DNA from: Edaphobacter bradus | GTDB taxonomy: Bacteria; Acidobacteriota; Terriglobia; Terriglobales; Acidobacteriaceae | Direction: 5' to 3' | Length of the DNA stretch: 64,000 nt | NCBI RefSeq assembly: GCF_025685645.1 | Contig: NZ_JAGSYF010000002.1 | Location: forward strand, 186,001-250,000 | Shown here: positions 23,475 to 34,299 of the stretch, piece by piece | Numbering within the stretch: position 1 is the stretch's first letter | How the letters are laid out: each line of letters opens with the position of its first letter | Program-made: the position numbers and the translations under genes | The notes under the pieces: generated by a model | Told to the model about the DNA's origin: nothing | The model's database searches: none | Seen by the model: only the letters and a program-made list of their open reading frames with translations

Positions 23475-24428
23475 ATGAGTGAAAACACGACTCGCGATAC
23501 TGTAATCCTTGGTTCCGGCTGCGCCGGACTGACTGCCGCCATCTACACCGCCCGGGCGAACCTGAAGCCGCTGGTGCTGGAGGGCCATGAGCCGGGCGGG
23601 CAGCTCTCCATTACGACCATGGTGGAGAACTTTCCCGGCTTCCCGGAGGGAGTTCAGGGACCGGAGCTGATTGAGAACATGAAGAAGCAGGCGGTGCGGT
23701 TTGGCGCCGAGTTGAAGATGGCTCACCTGAACTCCATCGACCTGTCAAAGCATCCGTATGAGTTGAACATCGGCAAGGAGACGATTCATACGCGGACGCT
23801 GATCATCGCCTCGGGCGCGAGTGCGCGGTGGCTGAACCTGCCGAGCGAGCAGGCTCTGATCGGACATGGCGTGAGTTCGTGCGCTACTTGCGATGGGTTC
23901 TTTTTTTCGGGCAAGGAGATCGCCGTCATCGGCGGCGGCGACAGCGCGATGGAAGAGGCGCTGTTCCTGACTCGGTTTGCGACGAAGGTGACGCTGATCA
24001 ACCGCAGTGAGAAGTTCCGCGCGTCGAAGATCATGCTCGATCGCGCGATGGCGCATCCGCAGATCCAGTTCATGACCAGCACGGTGGTGGAAGAGGTGCT
24101 GGGAGTGGAAGAGAAGGACGTGAAGGGCCTGCGGCTGAAGAACAAGGTGACGGGAGATGTGTCCGTACTGCCTGTCTCTGCCATGTTCCTCGGCATCGGC
24201 CACGAGCCGAACGCGAAGGCCTTCACTGGACTGCTCGACCTCGATGATGACGGCTACATTCTGACCAAGAACAGCGTCCTTACGACGCTGAACGGGCAGA
24301 TCATCCCCGGCGTGTTTGCGTGTGGGGACATTCAGGACCGGAGATACCGGCAGGCGATTACGGCTGCGGGTTCGGGGTGCATGGCCGCGCTTGAGGTGGA
24401 GAAGTATCTGGAAGGGCATGGGCGGTAA
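23475..24428 (+). CDS. trxB: thioredoxin-disulfide reductase
   Basis: The 317-residue flavoenzyme reduces thioredoxin with NADPH. Seen here are the FAD motif TVILGSGCAGLTAAIYTARANLKPLVLEG, the redox-active CATC (Cys136-Cys139, in SSCATCDGFF), the NADPH fold IAVIGGGDSAMEEALFLTRF, and the closing GVFACGDIQDRRYRQAITAAGSGCMAALE. TAGGAG is spaced about eight bases before the ATG at 23475, which fixes the start. The acetyltransferase gene begins only two bases after its stop, so both form an operon. Length and motifs are standard. Confidence 0.96.
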   Translation: MSENTTRDTVILGSGCAGLTAAIYTARANLKPLVLEGHEPGGQLSITTMVENFPGFPEGVQGPELIENMKKQAVRFGAELKMAHLNSIDLSKHPYELNIGKETIHTRTLIIASGASARWLNLPSEQALIGHGVSSCATCDGFFFSGKEIAVIGGGDSAMEEALFLTRFATKVTLINRSEKFRASKIMLDRAMAHPQIQFMTSTVVEEVLGVEEKDVKGLRLKNKVTGDVSVLPVSAMFLGIGHEPNAKAFTGLLDLDDDGYILTKNSVLTTLNGQIIPGVFACGDIQDRRYRQAITAAGSGCMAALEVEKYLEGHGR

Positions 24429-24430
24429 CG

Positions 24431-24982
24431 ATGGCGACGCCGGAGCTTGAGACCGCCCGTCTCGTGCTTCGGCCGCTGCGGCTGTCGGATGCAGATCAGG
24501 TGCAGCCACTGTTTGCGCACTGGGAGGTCGTGAAGTATCTCAATGTCCGTGTGCCGTGGCCATTTCCTGAAGGTGGAGTCTTCGCGTACTACGGTGAGCT
24601 TGCGTTGCCGGCGGTGGAACGTGGTGAGGAGTGGCACTGGACGATTCGGCTGAAGGACGAGCCGGAGAGAATCATCGGCGCAATCTCGCTGCATTTGAAT
24701 CGCGAGATCAATCGCGGATTCTGGATTGCTCCGGAGTGGCGCGGGCAGGGACTGATGACTGAGGCAGTGGCCGAGGTTACGCGATTCTGGTTCGAGGATC
24801 TGCGGCAGCCGGTGCTTCGGACGAAGAAGGCAGTGGCGAATGCGGCTTCGCGGGCGATCTCGGCGCGCGAGGGGATGCGGTGTGTTCAAGAGACTGAGGA
24901 CGATTATGTGAGTGGGCGGTTGCCGACTGAGCTTTGGGAGATGGATGCGGCGATGTGGCGTGAGCGGCGACGTCACGCATGA
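24431..24982 (+). CDS. GNAT family N-acetyltransferase (RimJ/RimL-like)
   Basis: The product is 183 residues long. It starts with the RimJ/RimL-type strand ELETARLVLRPLRLSDADQVQPLF and has the central WTIRLKDEPERIIGAISLHL, followed by the acetyl-CoA pyrophosphate loop GFWIAPEWRGQGLMTEAVAEVTRFWF (motif A, R-G-x-G-x-A-like with RGQGLM). The Asn-x-Ala-Ser-x-x-x helix is in VANAASRAISAREGM. The target (ribosomal protein, antibiotic or small molecule) cannot be deduced. It is cotranscribed with trxB. Confidence 0.85.
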   Translation: MATPELETARLVLRPLRLSDADQVQPLFAHWEVVKYLNVRVPWPFPEGGVFAYYGELALPAVERGEEWHWTIRLKDEPERIIGAISLHLNREINRGFWIAPEWRGQGLMTEAVAEVTRFWFEDLRQPVLRTKKAVANAASRAISAREGMRCVQETEDDYVSGRLPTELWEMDAAMWRERRRHA

Positions 24983-24983
24983 T

Positions 24984-25026
24984 AAAGCAAAGCAGATTCC
25001 TCCGCTGCGCTGCGGAATGACAACCA
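24984..25026. repeat. REP-like element (minus orientation)
   Basis: The reverse complement reads GTTGTCATTCCGCAGCGCAG and continues to CGGAGGAATCTGC, a close relative of the elements at 1183 and 1984. It lies between the convergent GNAT and DUF486 genes and contains a small inverted repeat (CCGCTGCGCTGCGG). Confidence 0.65.
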
Positions 25027-25043
25027 AAAGAGTGAGAATCGCA

Positions 25044-25373
25044 CTAGAACTTGTGGAACATGAAGAAGGCTCCGGCGACGAGGCAGCAGAAGGCTACGGC
25101 GTGGTTCCAGCGGAGATGGTCGCCGAAGTAGAAGACGGAGAAGACTCCGAAGACCGAAAGCGTGATGACCTCCTGGATGACCTTGAGCTGGTCGGGAGCG
25201 AAGGTGCGGGCGCCGATGCGGTTGGCGGGGACCTGGAGGCAGTACTCGAAGAACGCGATGGACCAGCTGACGAGGATGACCTTCCAGAGGGAGACCTCGC
25301 GATATTTGAGATGACCGTACCAGGCGAAGGTCATGAAGATGTTTGAGGCGGTGAGCAGAAGGATGGTCCGCAT
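25044..25373 (-). CDS. DMT family / DUF486 membrane protein
   Basis: The 109-residue protein has four hydrophobic helices. It starts MRTILLLTASNIFMTFAWYGHLKY, with WSIAFFEYCLQVPANRIG and a central QLKVIQEVITLSVFGVFSVFYF, the signature of DUF486 small multidrug-resistance-like (half-size DMT) proteins. It probably works as a dimer in the inner membrane; the substrate is unknown. The gene is monocistronic and divergent from yggS. Confidence 0.85.
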   Translation of the reverse strand: MRTILLLTASNIFMTFAWYGHLKYREVSLWKVILVSWSIAFFEYCLQVPANRIGARTFAPDQLKVIQEVITLSVFGVFSVFYFGDHLRWNHAVAFCCLVAGAFFMFHKF

Positions 25374-25433
25374 GCAGCGAGGCGTCTCCGATGTTCGTTC
25401 GTCATTGTTGGATGCAAGTAAGATTCATGTTAG

Positions 25434-26132
25434 ATGACGATTGCGGAGAACATTGCACGCTTGAGAGACGAGATAGCCGCAGCGTGCCGGCGAGCAGGAC
25501 GCGATGAACGTGAGGTCGCGTTGATGGCAGTGAGTAAGGTGCATCCGGTGGAGGCGATTCTGGAGGCGTATGCGGCCGGGCAGAGACTGTTCGGCGAGAA
25601 TCGCGTGCAGGAGTATGAGCAGAAGTCGGGGCGGCTGGCGGGGCTCCCGGGGGCGGCCTTTCATCTGATCGGGCCGCTGCAGTCGAACAAGACGAACAAG
25701 GCGGCGGAGCTGTTTGATGCGATCGATGCGGTGGATGCGCTGAAGATCGCGCAGCGGCTGGAGACGGCGGCGAAGGCTCTGGGCAAGCGGCTTCCGGTGC
25801 TGATTGAGGTGAAGCTGAGCCATGAGGAGTCGAAGCATGGGGTTGCTCCGAGTGAGTTGATGGGGCTGCTGGATGCGATGCGGGATTTCGAGGCGGTGGA
25901 GGTTGTGGGGTTGATGACGGTGCCTCCGTGGTCGGAGGACGCGGAGACGGCGCGGCCTTACTTCAGGGAGCTGCGACGGCTGCGGGATGAGGCGGCGAAG
26001 GTGCATCCTAAGGTGGTGCAGCTTTCGATGGGGATGTCGAATGATTTTGCGGTGGGGATTGAAGAGGGCAGCACTTGTGTGCGGGTGGGAACGGCGATCT
26101 TTGGGAAGAGGGTGTATCCGGCTGCCGTATGA
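25434..26132 (+). CDS. yggS: YggS family pyridoxal phosphate homeostasis protein
   Basis: The product is a 232-residue, single-domain alanine-racemase-fold protein that binds PLP and buffers vitamin B6 and amino-acid pools. Motifs are VALMAVSKVHPVEAILEAYAAGQRLFGENRVQEYEQK (Lys in AVSK carries PLP), FHLIGPLQSNKTNKA, EVKLSHEESKHG, VGLMTVPPW and LSMGMSNDFAVGIEEGSTCVRVGTAIFGKR. The stop overlaps the next start by four bases (ATGA). The pairing of yggS with a DUF167 gene is a common arrangement. Confidence 0.93.
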   Translation: MTIAENIARLRDEIAAACRRAGRDEREVALMAVSKVHPVEAILEAYAAGQRLFGENRVQEYEQKSGRLAGLPGAAFHLIGPLQSNKTNKAAELFDAIDAVDALKIAQRLETAAKALGKRLPVLIEVKLSHEESKHGVAPSELMGLLDAMRDFEAVEVVGLMTVPPWSEDAETARPYFRELRRLRDEAAKVHPKVVQLSMGMSNDFAVGIEEGSTCVRVGTAIFGKRVYPAAV

Positions 26133-26440
26133 GTGATGCGGGCGAGTTCGTGAGGGACGTTGCGGATGGGTGCACGGTGAGCGTGCGGGTGCATCCTGGG
26201 GCTCGTAGAGATGGAGTGATGGGTTTGCACGGCGGGGCGGTGAAGATTGCGCTCAATGCGCCCCCGGTGGATGGGCGGGCGAATGATGCGCTGATTGCGT
26301 TTGTCGCGGAGAAGCTGGGATCGCCGCGGGCGCGGGTTTCGCTGGTGGCGGGAGCGGCGAGCAGGAGCAAGGTGCTGAGGATTACGGGCAAGAGCGCGGC
26401 GGAGGTTCGGGCGGCGCTCCTACCTGAGGTGGATTGCTAA
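26129..26440 (+). CDS. DUF167 (YggU) family protein
   Basis: The 103-residue protein has the family core CTVSVRVHPGARRDGVMGLHGGAVKIALNAPPVDGRANDALIAFVAEKLGSPRARVSLVAGAASRSKVLRI. This fold (YggU) is a small alpha/beta protein of unknown biochemical role, often encoded next to YggS. The ATG at 26129 sits in the ATGA overlap with yggS, so earlier in-frame codons are not needed. Confidence 0.9.
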   Translation: MSDAGEFVRDVADGCTVSVRVHPGARRDGVMGLHGGAVKIALNAPPVDGRANDALIAFVAEKLGSPRARVSLVAGAASRSKVLRITGKSAAEVRAALLPEVDC

Positions 26441-26463
26441 ATCCGCTCAGTCGATCCGGCGGT

Positions 26464-26485
26464 GGCGGCTTCCGCCAATTTCTTA
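26464..26485 (+). terminator. terminator-like hairpin after the yggS operon
   Basis: TGGCGG, loop CTT, CCGCCA, then ATTTCTT. It begins 24 bases downstream of the DUF167 stop codon. The stem is short but the position is right. Confidence 0.5.
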
Positions 26486-26622
26486 GACCGGTAAAAATCA
26501 TCACAAAGCCTGAGAGTGTGGCGAGTGGGGCCACGGGTGGAAATTAGTGTGACCATGCATCTTCTGAATGATTTGTGACGGAGATAACGACTGGGAGGGG
26601 AGGATTCGGTACACTTCCCGCA

Positions 26623-28470
26623 ATGCGAATTTACCGATTTGCTCTCGCCTTTGCCCTTCTTCCTGCACTGACCTTTGCCCAGACAGCCAAGCCTACCGCC
26701 GCCGATGCACAGGCGTTTATGGACAAGGCTGAGACGGAGTTGCTCAACCTCGCGAACGAGGCCAGCCGGGCTTCGTGGGTGCAGGAGACTTACATTACGG
26801 ACGACACGGAGGCGATTTCGGCCAAGGCGAGTGAGCGCCTTCTGAACAAGACGAACGAACTCGTGATCGGCGCGCGGAGATTTGATGGGTTGACGCTGCC
26901 GCCTGATCTGGCGCGGAAGTTCAAGCTGCTGAAGCTGAACGCCAACCCGACGGACCCGAAGCTGGTGGCTGAGCTGACGCAGGTTTCGTCAGCGCTGGAT
27001 GGGATGTATGGCAAGGGGAAGTATTGCCGTCAGGGGGCGGCGGGGGCAGGTTCGGCAGAAGGGGAGAAGTGCCTGGGGATCGAAGAGCTGGATGTGCTGA
27101 TGGCGAAGTCGCGCGATCCGAAGGAACTCGAGGACCTGTGGCGGGGATGGCATACGATCTCACCACCGATGCGCGCGAAGTATTCGCGGCTGGTGGAGCT
27201 TTCGAATGAGGGGGCGCGGGAGTTCGGTTATAAGGACACGGGGGACCTCTGGCGGTCACGGTATGACATGACTCCGGCGGAGTTCTCCGCAGAGATGGAG
27301 CGGACGTGGACGCAGCTGGAGCCCCTGTACAAGGAGCTGCATGCGTATGTGCGGTTTGCGCTGATCAAGAAGTATGGCGCGGCGGCGGAGCGGCCGGATG
27401 GAATGATTCCGGCGCACCTGCTGGGAAATATGTGGGCGCAGGAGTGGGGGAACATCTACGACCTCGTTGCGCCGCCCGCGACGGGCTACAAGATGTATGA
27501 CCTCGAGGGTGCGCTGAAGCAGCAGATCGGGCCTGTGTCGGAGCTTGATGCGGCGAAGAAGATGGCGAAGTATGGCGAGGGCTTCTTTACCTCGCTGGGC
27601 TTTGAACCGCTGCCTGCGACATTCTGGGAGCGGTCGCAGTTCATCAAGCCGCGCGACCGCGATGTGGTTTGCCATGCGAGTGCGTGGGACGTGGACAACG
27701 ACCAGGACCTGCGGGTGAAGATGTGCATCAAGGTGGATGCGGACAACTTCACGACGGTGCACCATGAGGAGGGGCACAACTTCTATCAGAGGGCTTACCG
27801 GAATCGGCCGTTCCTGTTTCGCGATGGAGCGAACGATGGGTTCCACGAGGCGATTGGCGATGCGATCGCGCTGTCGATTACTCCGGACTATCTGAAGCAG
27901 TTGAAGCTGATCGACGAGATACCACCTGCGGAGGCGGATATTCCGCTGCAGTTGCGGACGGCGCTGGACAAGATTGCGTTTCTGCCATTTGGATTGCTGA
28001 TTGATAAGTGGCGGTGGCAGGTGTTCAGTGGGCAGACGAAGCCAGAGGACTACAACAAGGCGTGGTGGGAGCTGAGGGAGAAGTATCAGGGAGTGGCTCC
28101 TCCGGTGGCGCGGACGGAGGCCGACTTTGACCCGGGCGCGAAGTATCACATCCCGGGGAATGTTCCGTATGCGCGGTATTTTCTGGCGCGGGTGTATCAG
28201 TTTCAGTTCTACAAGGCGATGTGCGATGCGTCGGGATACAAGGGACCGCTGAACCGCTGCAGCTTCTATGGCAGCAAGGAGGCGGGCGCGAAGCTGAATG
28301 CGATGCTGGAGGCTGGACAGTCGAAGCCGTGGCAGGAGACCCTGAAGGCGATGACGGGAGAGGATCATCTGGATGCCGGGCCGATGCTGGAGTACTTCGC
28401 TCCGCTGTATCAGTGGCTGAAGCAGCAGAATGCGGCGAATGGAGTGAAGGTGGGGTGGGAGGCGAAGTAG
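26623..28470 (+). CDS. M2 family peptidyl-dipeptidase (ACE-like)
   Basis: The 615-residue secreted zinc peptidase removes C-terminal dipeptides. It has a signal peptide (MRIYRFALAFALLPALTFA, cleavage near residue 20), and the zinc site HEEGH at 381-385, with the third ligand Glu409 in GFHEAIGDAIALS. Flanking family blocks are SAWDVDNDQDLRVKMCIKVD, YRNRPFLFRDGAND and the chloride/substrate region KIAFLPFGLLIDKWRWQVFSG. The ATG at 26623 was chosen because it begins the signal peptide; an upstream in-frame ATG is 16 codons earlier. The motif is HEEGH where animal ACE has HEMGH. It is a single gene. Confidence 0.93.
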   Translation: MRIYRFALAFALLPALTFAQTAKPTAADAQAFMDKAETELLNLANEASRASWVQETYITDDTEAISAKASERLLNKTNELVIGARRFDGLTLPPDLARKFKLLKLNANPTDPKLVAELTQVSSALDGMYGKGKYCRQGAAGAGSAEGEKCLGIEELDVLMAKSRDPKELEDLWRGWHTISPPMRAKYSRLVELSNEGAREFGYKDTGDLWRSRYDMTPAEFSAEMERTWTQLEPLYKELHAYVRFALIKKYGAAAERPDGMIPAHLLGNMWAQEWGNIYDLVAPPATGYKMYDLEGALKQQIGPVSELDAAKKMAKYGEGFFTSLGFEPLPATFWERSQFIKPRDRDVVCHASAWDVDNDQDLRVKMCIKVDADNFTTVHHEEGHNFYQRAYRNRPFLFRDGANDGFHEAIGDAIALSITPDYLKQLKLIDEIPPAEADIPLQLRTALDKIAFLPFGLLIDKWRWQVFSGQTKPEDYNKAWWELREKYQGVAPPVARTEADFDPGAKYHIPGNVPYARYFLARVYQFQFYKAMCDASGYKGPLNRCSFYGSKEAGAKLNAMLEAGQSKPWQETLKAMTGEDHLDAGPMLEYFAPLYQWLKQQNAANGVKVGWEAK

Positions 28471-28564
28471 CCTGGTGGGCTCTCTTCTGATGCAAAGATC
28501 TCAATGATCTTATAAAGTGGCTCGTGCTTGCTAGCTGAGGGAACAGTCGACGCTAAAGCACGAG

Positions 28565-30081
<1,517 letters not shown>

Positions 30082-30085
<4 letters not shown>

Positions 30086-31662
30086 CGCAACGCGAGAAGA
30101 TGCTGCGGAGGCTGGGCGAGCAGGCTGGGCCGTGGGATGTTGTGATCATCGGAGGCGGCGCGACAGGGTTGGGAGCTGCGGTGGAGGCCGCCGCGCGCGG
30201 GTTTCGCACGGTGCTGATCGAGCGCGCTGACTTGGCCAAGGGGACCTCGAGCCGCAGCACGAAGCTGGTGCACGGAGGCGTGCGGTACCTGGAGCAGATG
30301 AACGTGACGCTGGTGCTCGATGCGCTGAGGGAGCGCGGGCACATGCTGCGGAATGCGCCGCATCTGGTGCATGACCTCTCGTTTGTGGTTCCGGTGTTCG
30401 GGTACTTCGGGCTTCCCTACTACGGGTTTGGATTGAAGGTGTATGAGCTGCTCTCAGGCAAGCTGTCGTTTGGGGCCTCGCGGCTGCTGTCGCGTGAGCA
30501 GACGCTGGAGATGCTGCCGGGAGTTGCGGGCGAAGGGCTGAAGGGCGGCGTTCTGTATCACGACGGGCAGTTCGATGATGCGCGGTATGCGATCTCGCTG
30601 TTGCGGACGTTTGAGGAACTGGGCGGGACGGCGATCAACTACGTCGAGGCGACTGGCTTGCTCGAGCACGGCGGGAAGATCGCAGGCGTGAAGGCTCGTG
30701 ACTGCGAGAGCGATGTGCGGTTTGAGATTGCGGCGAAGGCGGTGGTGAATGCGACGGGCGTCTTCACCGAGGAAGTTCTGGCGATGGACGCGGCGACGCC
30801 GGTTTGGGGGCAGGGCGAGCTGCTTTCGGTGAGCCAGGGCTCGCACTTCGTTCTGCCGCAGTCATGGCTTCCGGGCGGCAAGGCGATGATGATTCCGAGG
30901 ACCACGGACGGCCGCGTGTTGTTCGCGATTCCGTGGCACGGCGCGACGGTGGTGGGGACGACGGATGAGGCCGTCGATCATGCTTCAGCGGAGCCGCTTG
31001 CGATGGCTTCGGAGCGGAGATTCCTGCTCGAGCATATTGCCCAGTACTTCGGGCGGCGGCCGGCGAGCGACGAGATTCTGAGCGTGTGGTCGGGGCTGCG
31101 GCCGCTGGTGAAGCAGAGCGGAGGCGCGACTTCGAAGCTGTCGCGCGACCATACGGTGCTGGTGTCGAAGACAGGGCTCGTAACGATTACGGGCGGCAAG
31201 TGGACGACATACCGGCGCATGGGCGAGGACGCAATTAATCGCGCAGCCGAGGTTGCGGGACTGCCGAAGCTGGCTTCGCGGACGCTGGAGCTGAAGCTGC
31301 ATGGCTGGTCGGATCAGACTGCCGGCGTTGCCGAGCATGAACTCGTGTATGGCAGCGATCTGCCGAAGATCCAGAAACTGTCGCAGGACGATCCTTCGCT
31401 CGATGCGCTGCTGCATCCGCGGCTTCCCTACCGGATGCGCGAGGTGGTCTGGGCAGCGCGGCAGGAGATGGCGCGCACCGTCGAAGATGTTCTGGCGCGG
31501 CGGACACGGGCGCTGTTTCTGGATGCCCAGGCCGCGATTGAGGCTGCGCCTGCAGTGGCAGATGTACTGGCGATAGAGCTGGGACGCGATGAGGCGTGGA
31601 AGGCCCGCGATCTTGAGGCGTTCAACGCGGTCGCGCAAGGGTATCTCTACAAGGACGAGTGA
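30082..31662 (+). CDS. glpD: glycerol-3-phosphate dehydrogenase (FAD, aerobic)
   Basis: This 526-residue membrane-associated flavoprotein oxidises glycerol 3-phosphate to dihydroxyacetone phosphate. Seen are the FAD-binding [29 protein letters not shown] and the family block [20 protein letters not shown]. Also seen are [60 protein letters not shown] and the GlpD C-terminal cap domain. The GTG at 30082 overlaps the glpK stop and an ATG lies six codons later; either could be used. glpF follows after six bases. Confidence 0.95.
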
Positions 31663-31668
31663 AAGTCT

Positions 31669-32406
31669 ATGGTCAATTTGTCTGCTGTGGTCGGTGAGTT
31701 CGTTGGGACGTTTGTGCTGATTGTGCTGGGCAACGGCGTCGTCGCAGGCGCGCTGCTGAACCGATCGAAGGCGCAGAACGCGGGCTGGATCTCGATCACG
31801 GCAGGATGGGCCGTCGCGGTGTTTGCGGGCGTGGCGGTGAGCGCGGCGCTGGGGGATAAAGACGGGCATCTGAACCCGGCGTTCACGGTGGCTTCGGTGA
31901 TGATGACGGGCAATGCGATGCGGCTGTTCACCTACATCCCGGCGCAGATTCTGGGCGCGCTGTGCGGAGCAGCGGTGGTGTGGCTGCACTACAAGCCGCA
32001 CTGGGAAATGACGGAGGACAAGGGCGCGAAGTTTGCGTGCTTTGCTACGTCTCCGGCGGTAAATTCGCCGGTCTGGAACTTCGTTAGCGAGGTGCTGGGG
32101 ACGTTTGTGCTGGTGCTGGTGGCGACGGCGCTGTTCTCGAAGCGTATTGCTCCGGCAGGTGTGGCTCCGGGGCTGGGGCCGGTGCTGGTGGGGTCGCTGG
32201 TGTGGGGGATCGGGCTGTCGCTTGGCGGAACGACGGGGTATGCGATTAATCCTGCGCGCGATCTGGGACCGCGGATTGCCCACTCGGTGCTCCCGATTGC
32301 AGGCAAAGGTAGCTCGGGTTGGGGCTATGCGTGGGTTCCGGTGCTGGGACCAGTGGCGGGAGCGGCGCTGGCGGTGGCGGTGATTCGCGGGCTAAGCATG
32401 ATCTGA
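31669..32406 (+). CDS. glpF: glycerol facilitator (MIP/aquaporin family)
   Basis: The 245-residue membrane channel has six helices and two half-helices bearing the NPA motifs, HLNPAFTV (first) and AINPARDLGPR (second). The Asp following NPAR (NPARD) is the hallmark of glyceroporins as against water-specific aquaporins. It is the last gene of glpK-glpD-glpF, whereas glpF is first in many other bacteria. The ATG at 31669 lies six bases after the glpD stop. Confidence 0.93.
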   Translation: MVNLSAVVGEFVGTFVLIVLGNGVVAGALLNRSKAQNAGWISITAGWAVAVFAGVAVSAALGDKDGHLNPAFTVASVMMTGNAMRLFTYIPAQILGALCGAAVVWLHYKPHWEMTEDKGAKFACFATSPAVNSPVWNFVSEVLGTFVLVLVATALFSKRIAPAGVAPGLGPVLVGSLVWGIGLSLGGTTGYAINPARDLGPRIAHSVLPIAGKGSSGWGYAWVPVLGPVAGAALAVAVIRGLSMI

Positions 32407-32458
32407 GCTGGCGGCGTTGTTGCTCAGTCACCCATCGCAATGAGGACGACTAAAAATT

Positions 32459-32998
32459 GTGCAACCTCCTGATGGCCGTGGGACTCCATATGATGTGATT
32501 AATCAGTCGACCTTTAGCTCCCTCGCTGCCTTCCCTCAACAACTCGAGCATTTTTATGAAGCGATCCCGGTTGAGTACAGGAATTGGACTCCACCGTCCT
32601 GGGACGGTATCCCCAGCGAGACGTTTACCGCCATCGAGCAGATCTGCCACGTCCGGGACATTGAACTTGACGGCTATCACGTGCGCTTCAAACGCACGCT
32701 TCGAGAGGATACTCCGACTCTTGAAAGTCTGGACGGTTATGTGCTGTCGAAGGAGCGGCGTTACGCGGAGGCGAACGCTTCGGAGGTCTTCGCCGCCATT
32801 CGCGGCGGTCGTGCCGAGACTTTGCGCCTGCTCTCAAACCTGACGCCTGAGCAATGTGGTCGGACTGCGGTATTTGAAGGCTATGGCCCGCTCACGGTTC
32901 GCAGCTTAGCGAATTATCTGTGCAGTCACGATCAACAGCATCTTGCCGGACTGCAGTGGTTGCTCGGAAAGATCGACGCCGCTCGTATCGAGGCGTAG
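32459..32998 (+). CDS. DinB-superfamily protein
   Basis: The 179-residue four-helix bundle protein has a first metal-ligand His in AIEQICHVRDIELDGYHVRFKR and the second pair in YLCSHDQQHLAGLQWLLGK. These match the His-based metal site of DinB/YfiT-like proteins, often thiol-dependent transferases or hydrolases. The GTG at 32459 is the most likely start. It lies 52 bases downstream of glpF and might be read through from that operon, but no functional link is evident. A broken relative is at 16218. Confidence 0.75.
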   Translation: MQPPDGRGTPYDVINQSTFSSLAAFPQQLEHFYEAIPVEYRNWTPPSWDGIPSETFTAIEQICHVRDIELDGYHVRFKRTLREDTPTLESLDGYVLSKERRYAEANASEVFAAIRGGRAETLRLLSNLTPEQCGRTAVFEGYGPLTVRSLANYLCSHDQQHLAGLQWLLGKIDAARIEA

Positions 32999-33021
32999 GT
33001 AGTCCCTCGCTGTTCGCTCAG

Positions 33022-34143
33022 TTACTCCTGGACTACGGCTTTTACGAGGTTGCGGGGGTTGTCTACGTCGATGTGGCGCTCGGTGGCCATGAAGTAGGCG
33101 AGGAGCTGCAGAGGCACGACCTCGTAGAGTGGCGCGAGATACTCGGGAGCGTGCGGAACCGTGATGGTGTGGGAGCTGAGCTCGGTGACCTGCTTGTCGC
33201 CCTCGGTGACGATGGAGATGATCTCGGGCTTCTGCTTCTGCAGATCACGCAGGAGGTTGACCGTCTTCTCGTAGCGGAGGACGGAGTCGGGAGCGTGGGG
33301 ATCGCGCGTGGCGAGGACAATGAGGGCGGTGCGGGGATTTACCAGCGCGTTGGGGCCGTGCTTGAGCTCGCCAGAGGGGTAGCCCTCGGCCTGAATGTAA
33401 GCCGACTCCTTGAGCTTGAGGGCGCCTTCGCGGGCGATGGGATAGTGGATGCCGCGGCCGAGGAAGATGAAGGACTCGGCGGCCTGAAGGGAGCGCGCGA
33501 GTGTGGCGACCTGAGATTCCCACTGGGGGAGGGCGGCTTCCATGGCTCCGGGCACGGCGTGGAGCTTGTGGAGGAGCGATTCGACGACGGCGCGGGTCAT
33601 GCGGCCGCGGACGCGAGCGGCGTAGAGCGCGAGCAGAGAGAGGACGGCAAGCTGGCTGGTGAAGCTCTTGGTGGCCGGGATGGCGCGCTCGATGCCGGCC
33701 AGGGTGGGCAGCGAGCATCCGGCCAGCCTGGCCATGGTGGACTCGGGCTTGTTGGTGATGGCGATGGTGGAGGAACCGCGCGCGGTGGCCTCGCGGAGAG
33801 CTTCGGAGGTGTCGGCGGTCTCGCCGGACTGCGAGATGACGAGAAAACAGGGGTTCTTGAGGGTCTGGGTGGAGCGGTAGATGTACTCGCTGGCGTATTC
33901 GACGTCGACGGCGATGCCGGCAAGGTCTTCAAAGAGGATCTCGGCGAAGAGACCGGCGTGGCGGCTGGATCCGGAGGCGGAGATGAGAAGGCTTTCGCGG
34001 CCTACGAGCGCCTGCTGGGCGGCGAGAAAGGCCTCCTCGCGGAGACTCGAGCCGTCGATGTACGCGGCGAGGGTCTGGGAGATGGCGTGGGGCTGCTCGA
34101 AGATTTCGCGGAGCATGGCGTGCTGGAAGTTGCGGGTCGTCAT
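33022..34143 (-). CDS. SIS-domain sugar isomerase, GlmS isomerase half without glutaminase domain
   Basis: The 373-residue protein consists of two SIS domains like the C-terminal isomerase half of glucosamine-6-phosphate synthase. It has LLISASGSSRHAGLFAEIL, FLVISQSGETADTSEALREA, FLGRGIHYPIAREGALKLKESAYIQAEGYPSGELKHGPNALV and a GlmS-like end DVDNPRNLVKAVVQE. The N-terminal Cys-dependent glutaminase domain is absent. So it should act on an amino-sugar phosphate as a deaminase or isomerase (AgaS/FrlB/NagB-II type) or use free ammonia. It lies next to a PIG-L deacetylase-like gene on the same strand, which would fit N-acetyl amino-sugar metabolism, although that neighbour is predicted to be secreted. 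Confidence 0.85.
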   Translation of the reverse strand: MTTRNFQHAMLREIFEQPHAISQTLAAYIDGSSLREEAFLAAQQALVGRESLLISASGSSRHAGLFAEILFEDLAGIAVDVEYASEYIYRSTQTLKNPCFLVISQSGETADTSEALREATARGSSTIAITNKPESTMARLAGCSLPTLAGIERAIPATKSFTSQLAVLSLLALYAARVRGRMTRAVVESLLHKLHAVPGAMEAALPQWESQVATLARSLQAAESFIFLGRGIHYPIAREGALKLKESAYIQAEGYPSGELKHGPNALVNPRTALIVLATRDPHAPDSVLRYEKTVNLLRDLQKQKPEIISIVTEGDKQVTELSSHTITVPHAPEYLAPLYEVVPLQLLAYFMATERHIDVDNPRNLVKAVVQE

Positions 34144-34299
34144 AACCTGTCTATACCTCTATACCAGCTTAGCTGGAGATGGCGCGAATTTTGGTTTCCC
34201 GCCATACGGCATGTCTGAAAAAGCGTACCTCAGCGGCTGAGCCGCTCTCCAGATGTACAGCTTACGGCACGGCCAAAAAGCAACACAAAAGCGAGAGCT

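Noticed and set aside
27256..28368. 370-codon minus-strand frame opposite the M2 peptidase
   Set aside because: Arg/Leu/His-rich antisense shadow; the plus strand carries the complete zinc-peptidase motif set.
32920..34218. 432-codon Gly/Glu/Val-rich plus-strand frame
   Set aside because: It is a shadow of the SIS-domain gene on the minus strand, with no motif of its own.
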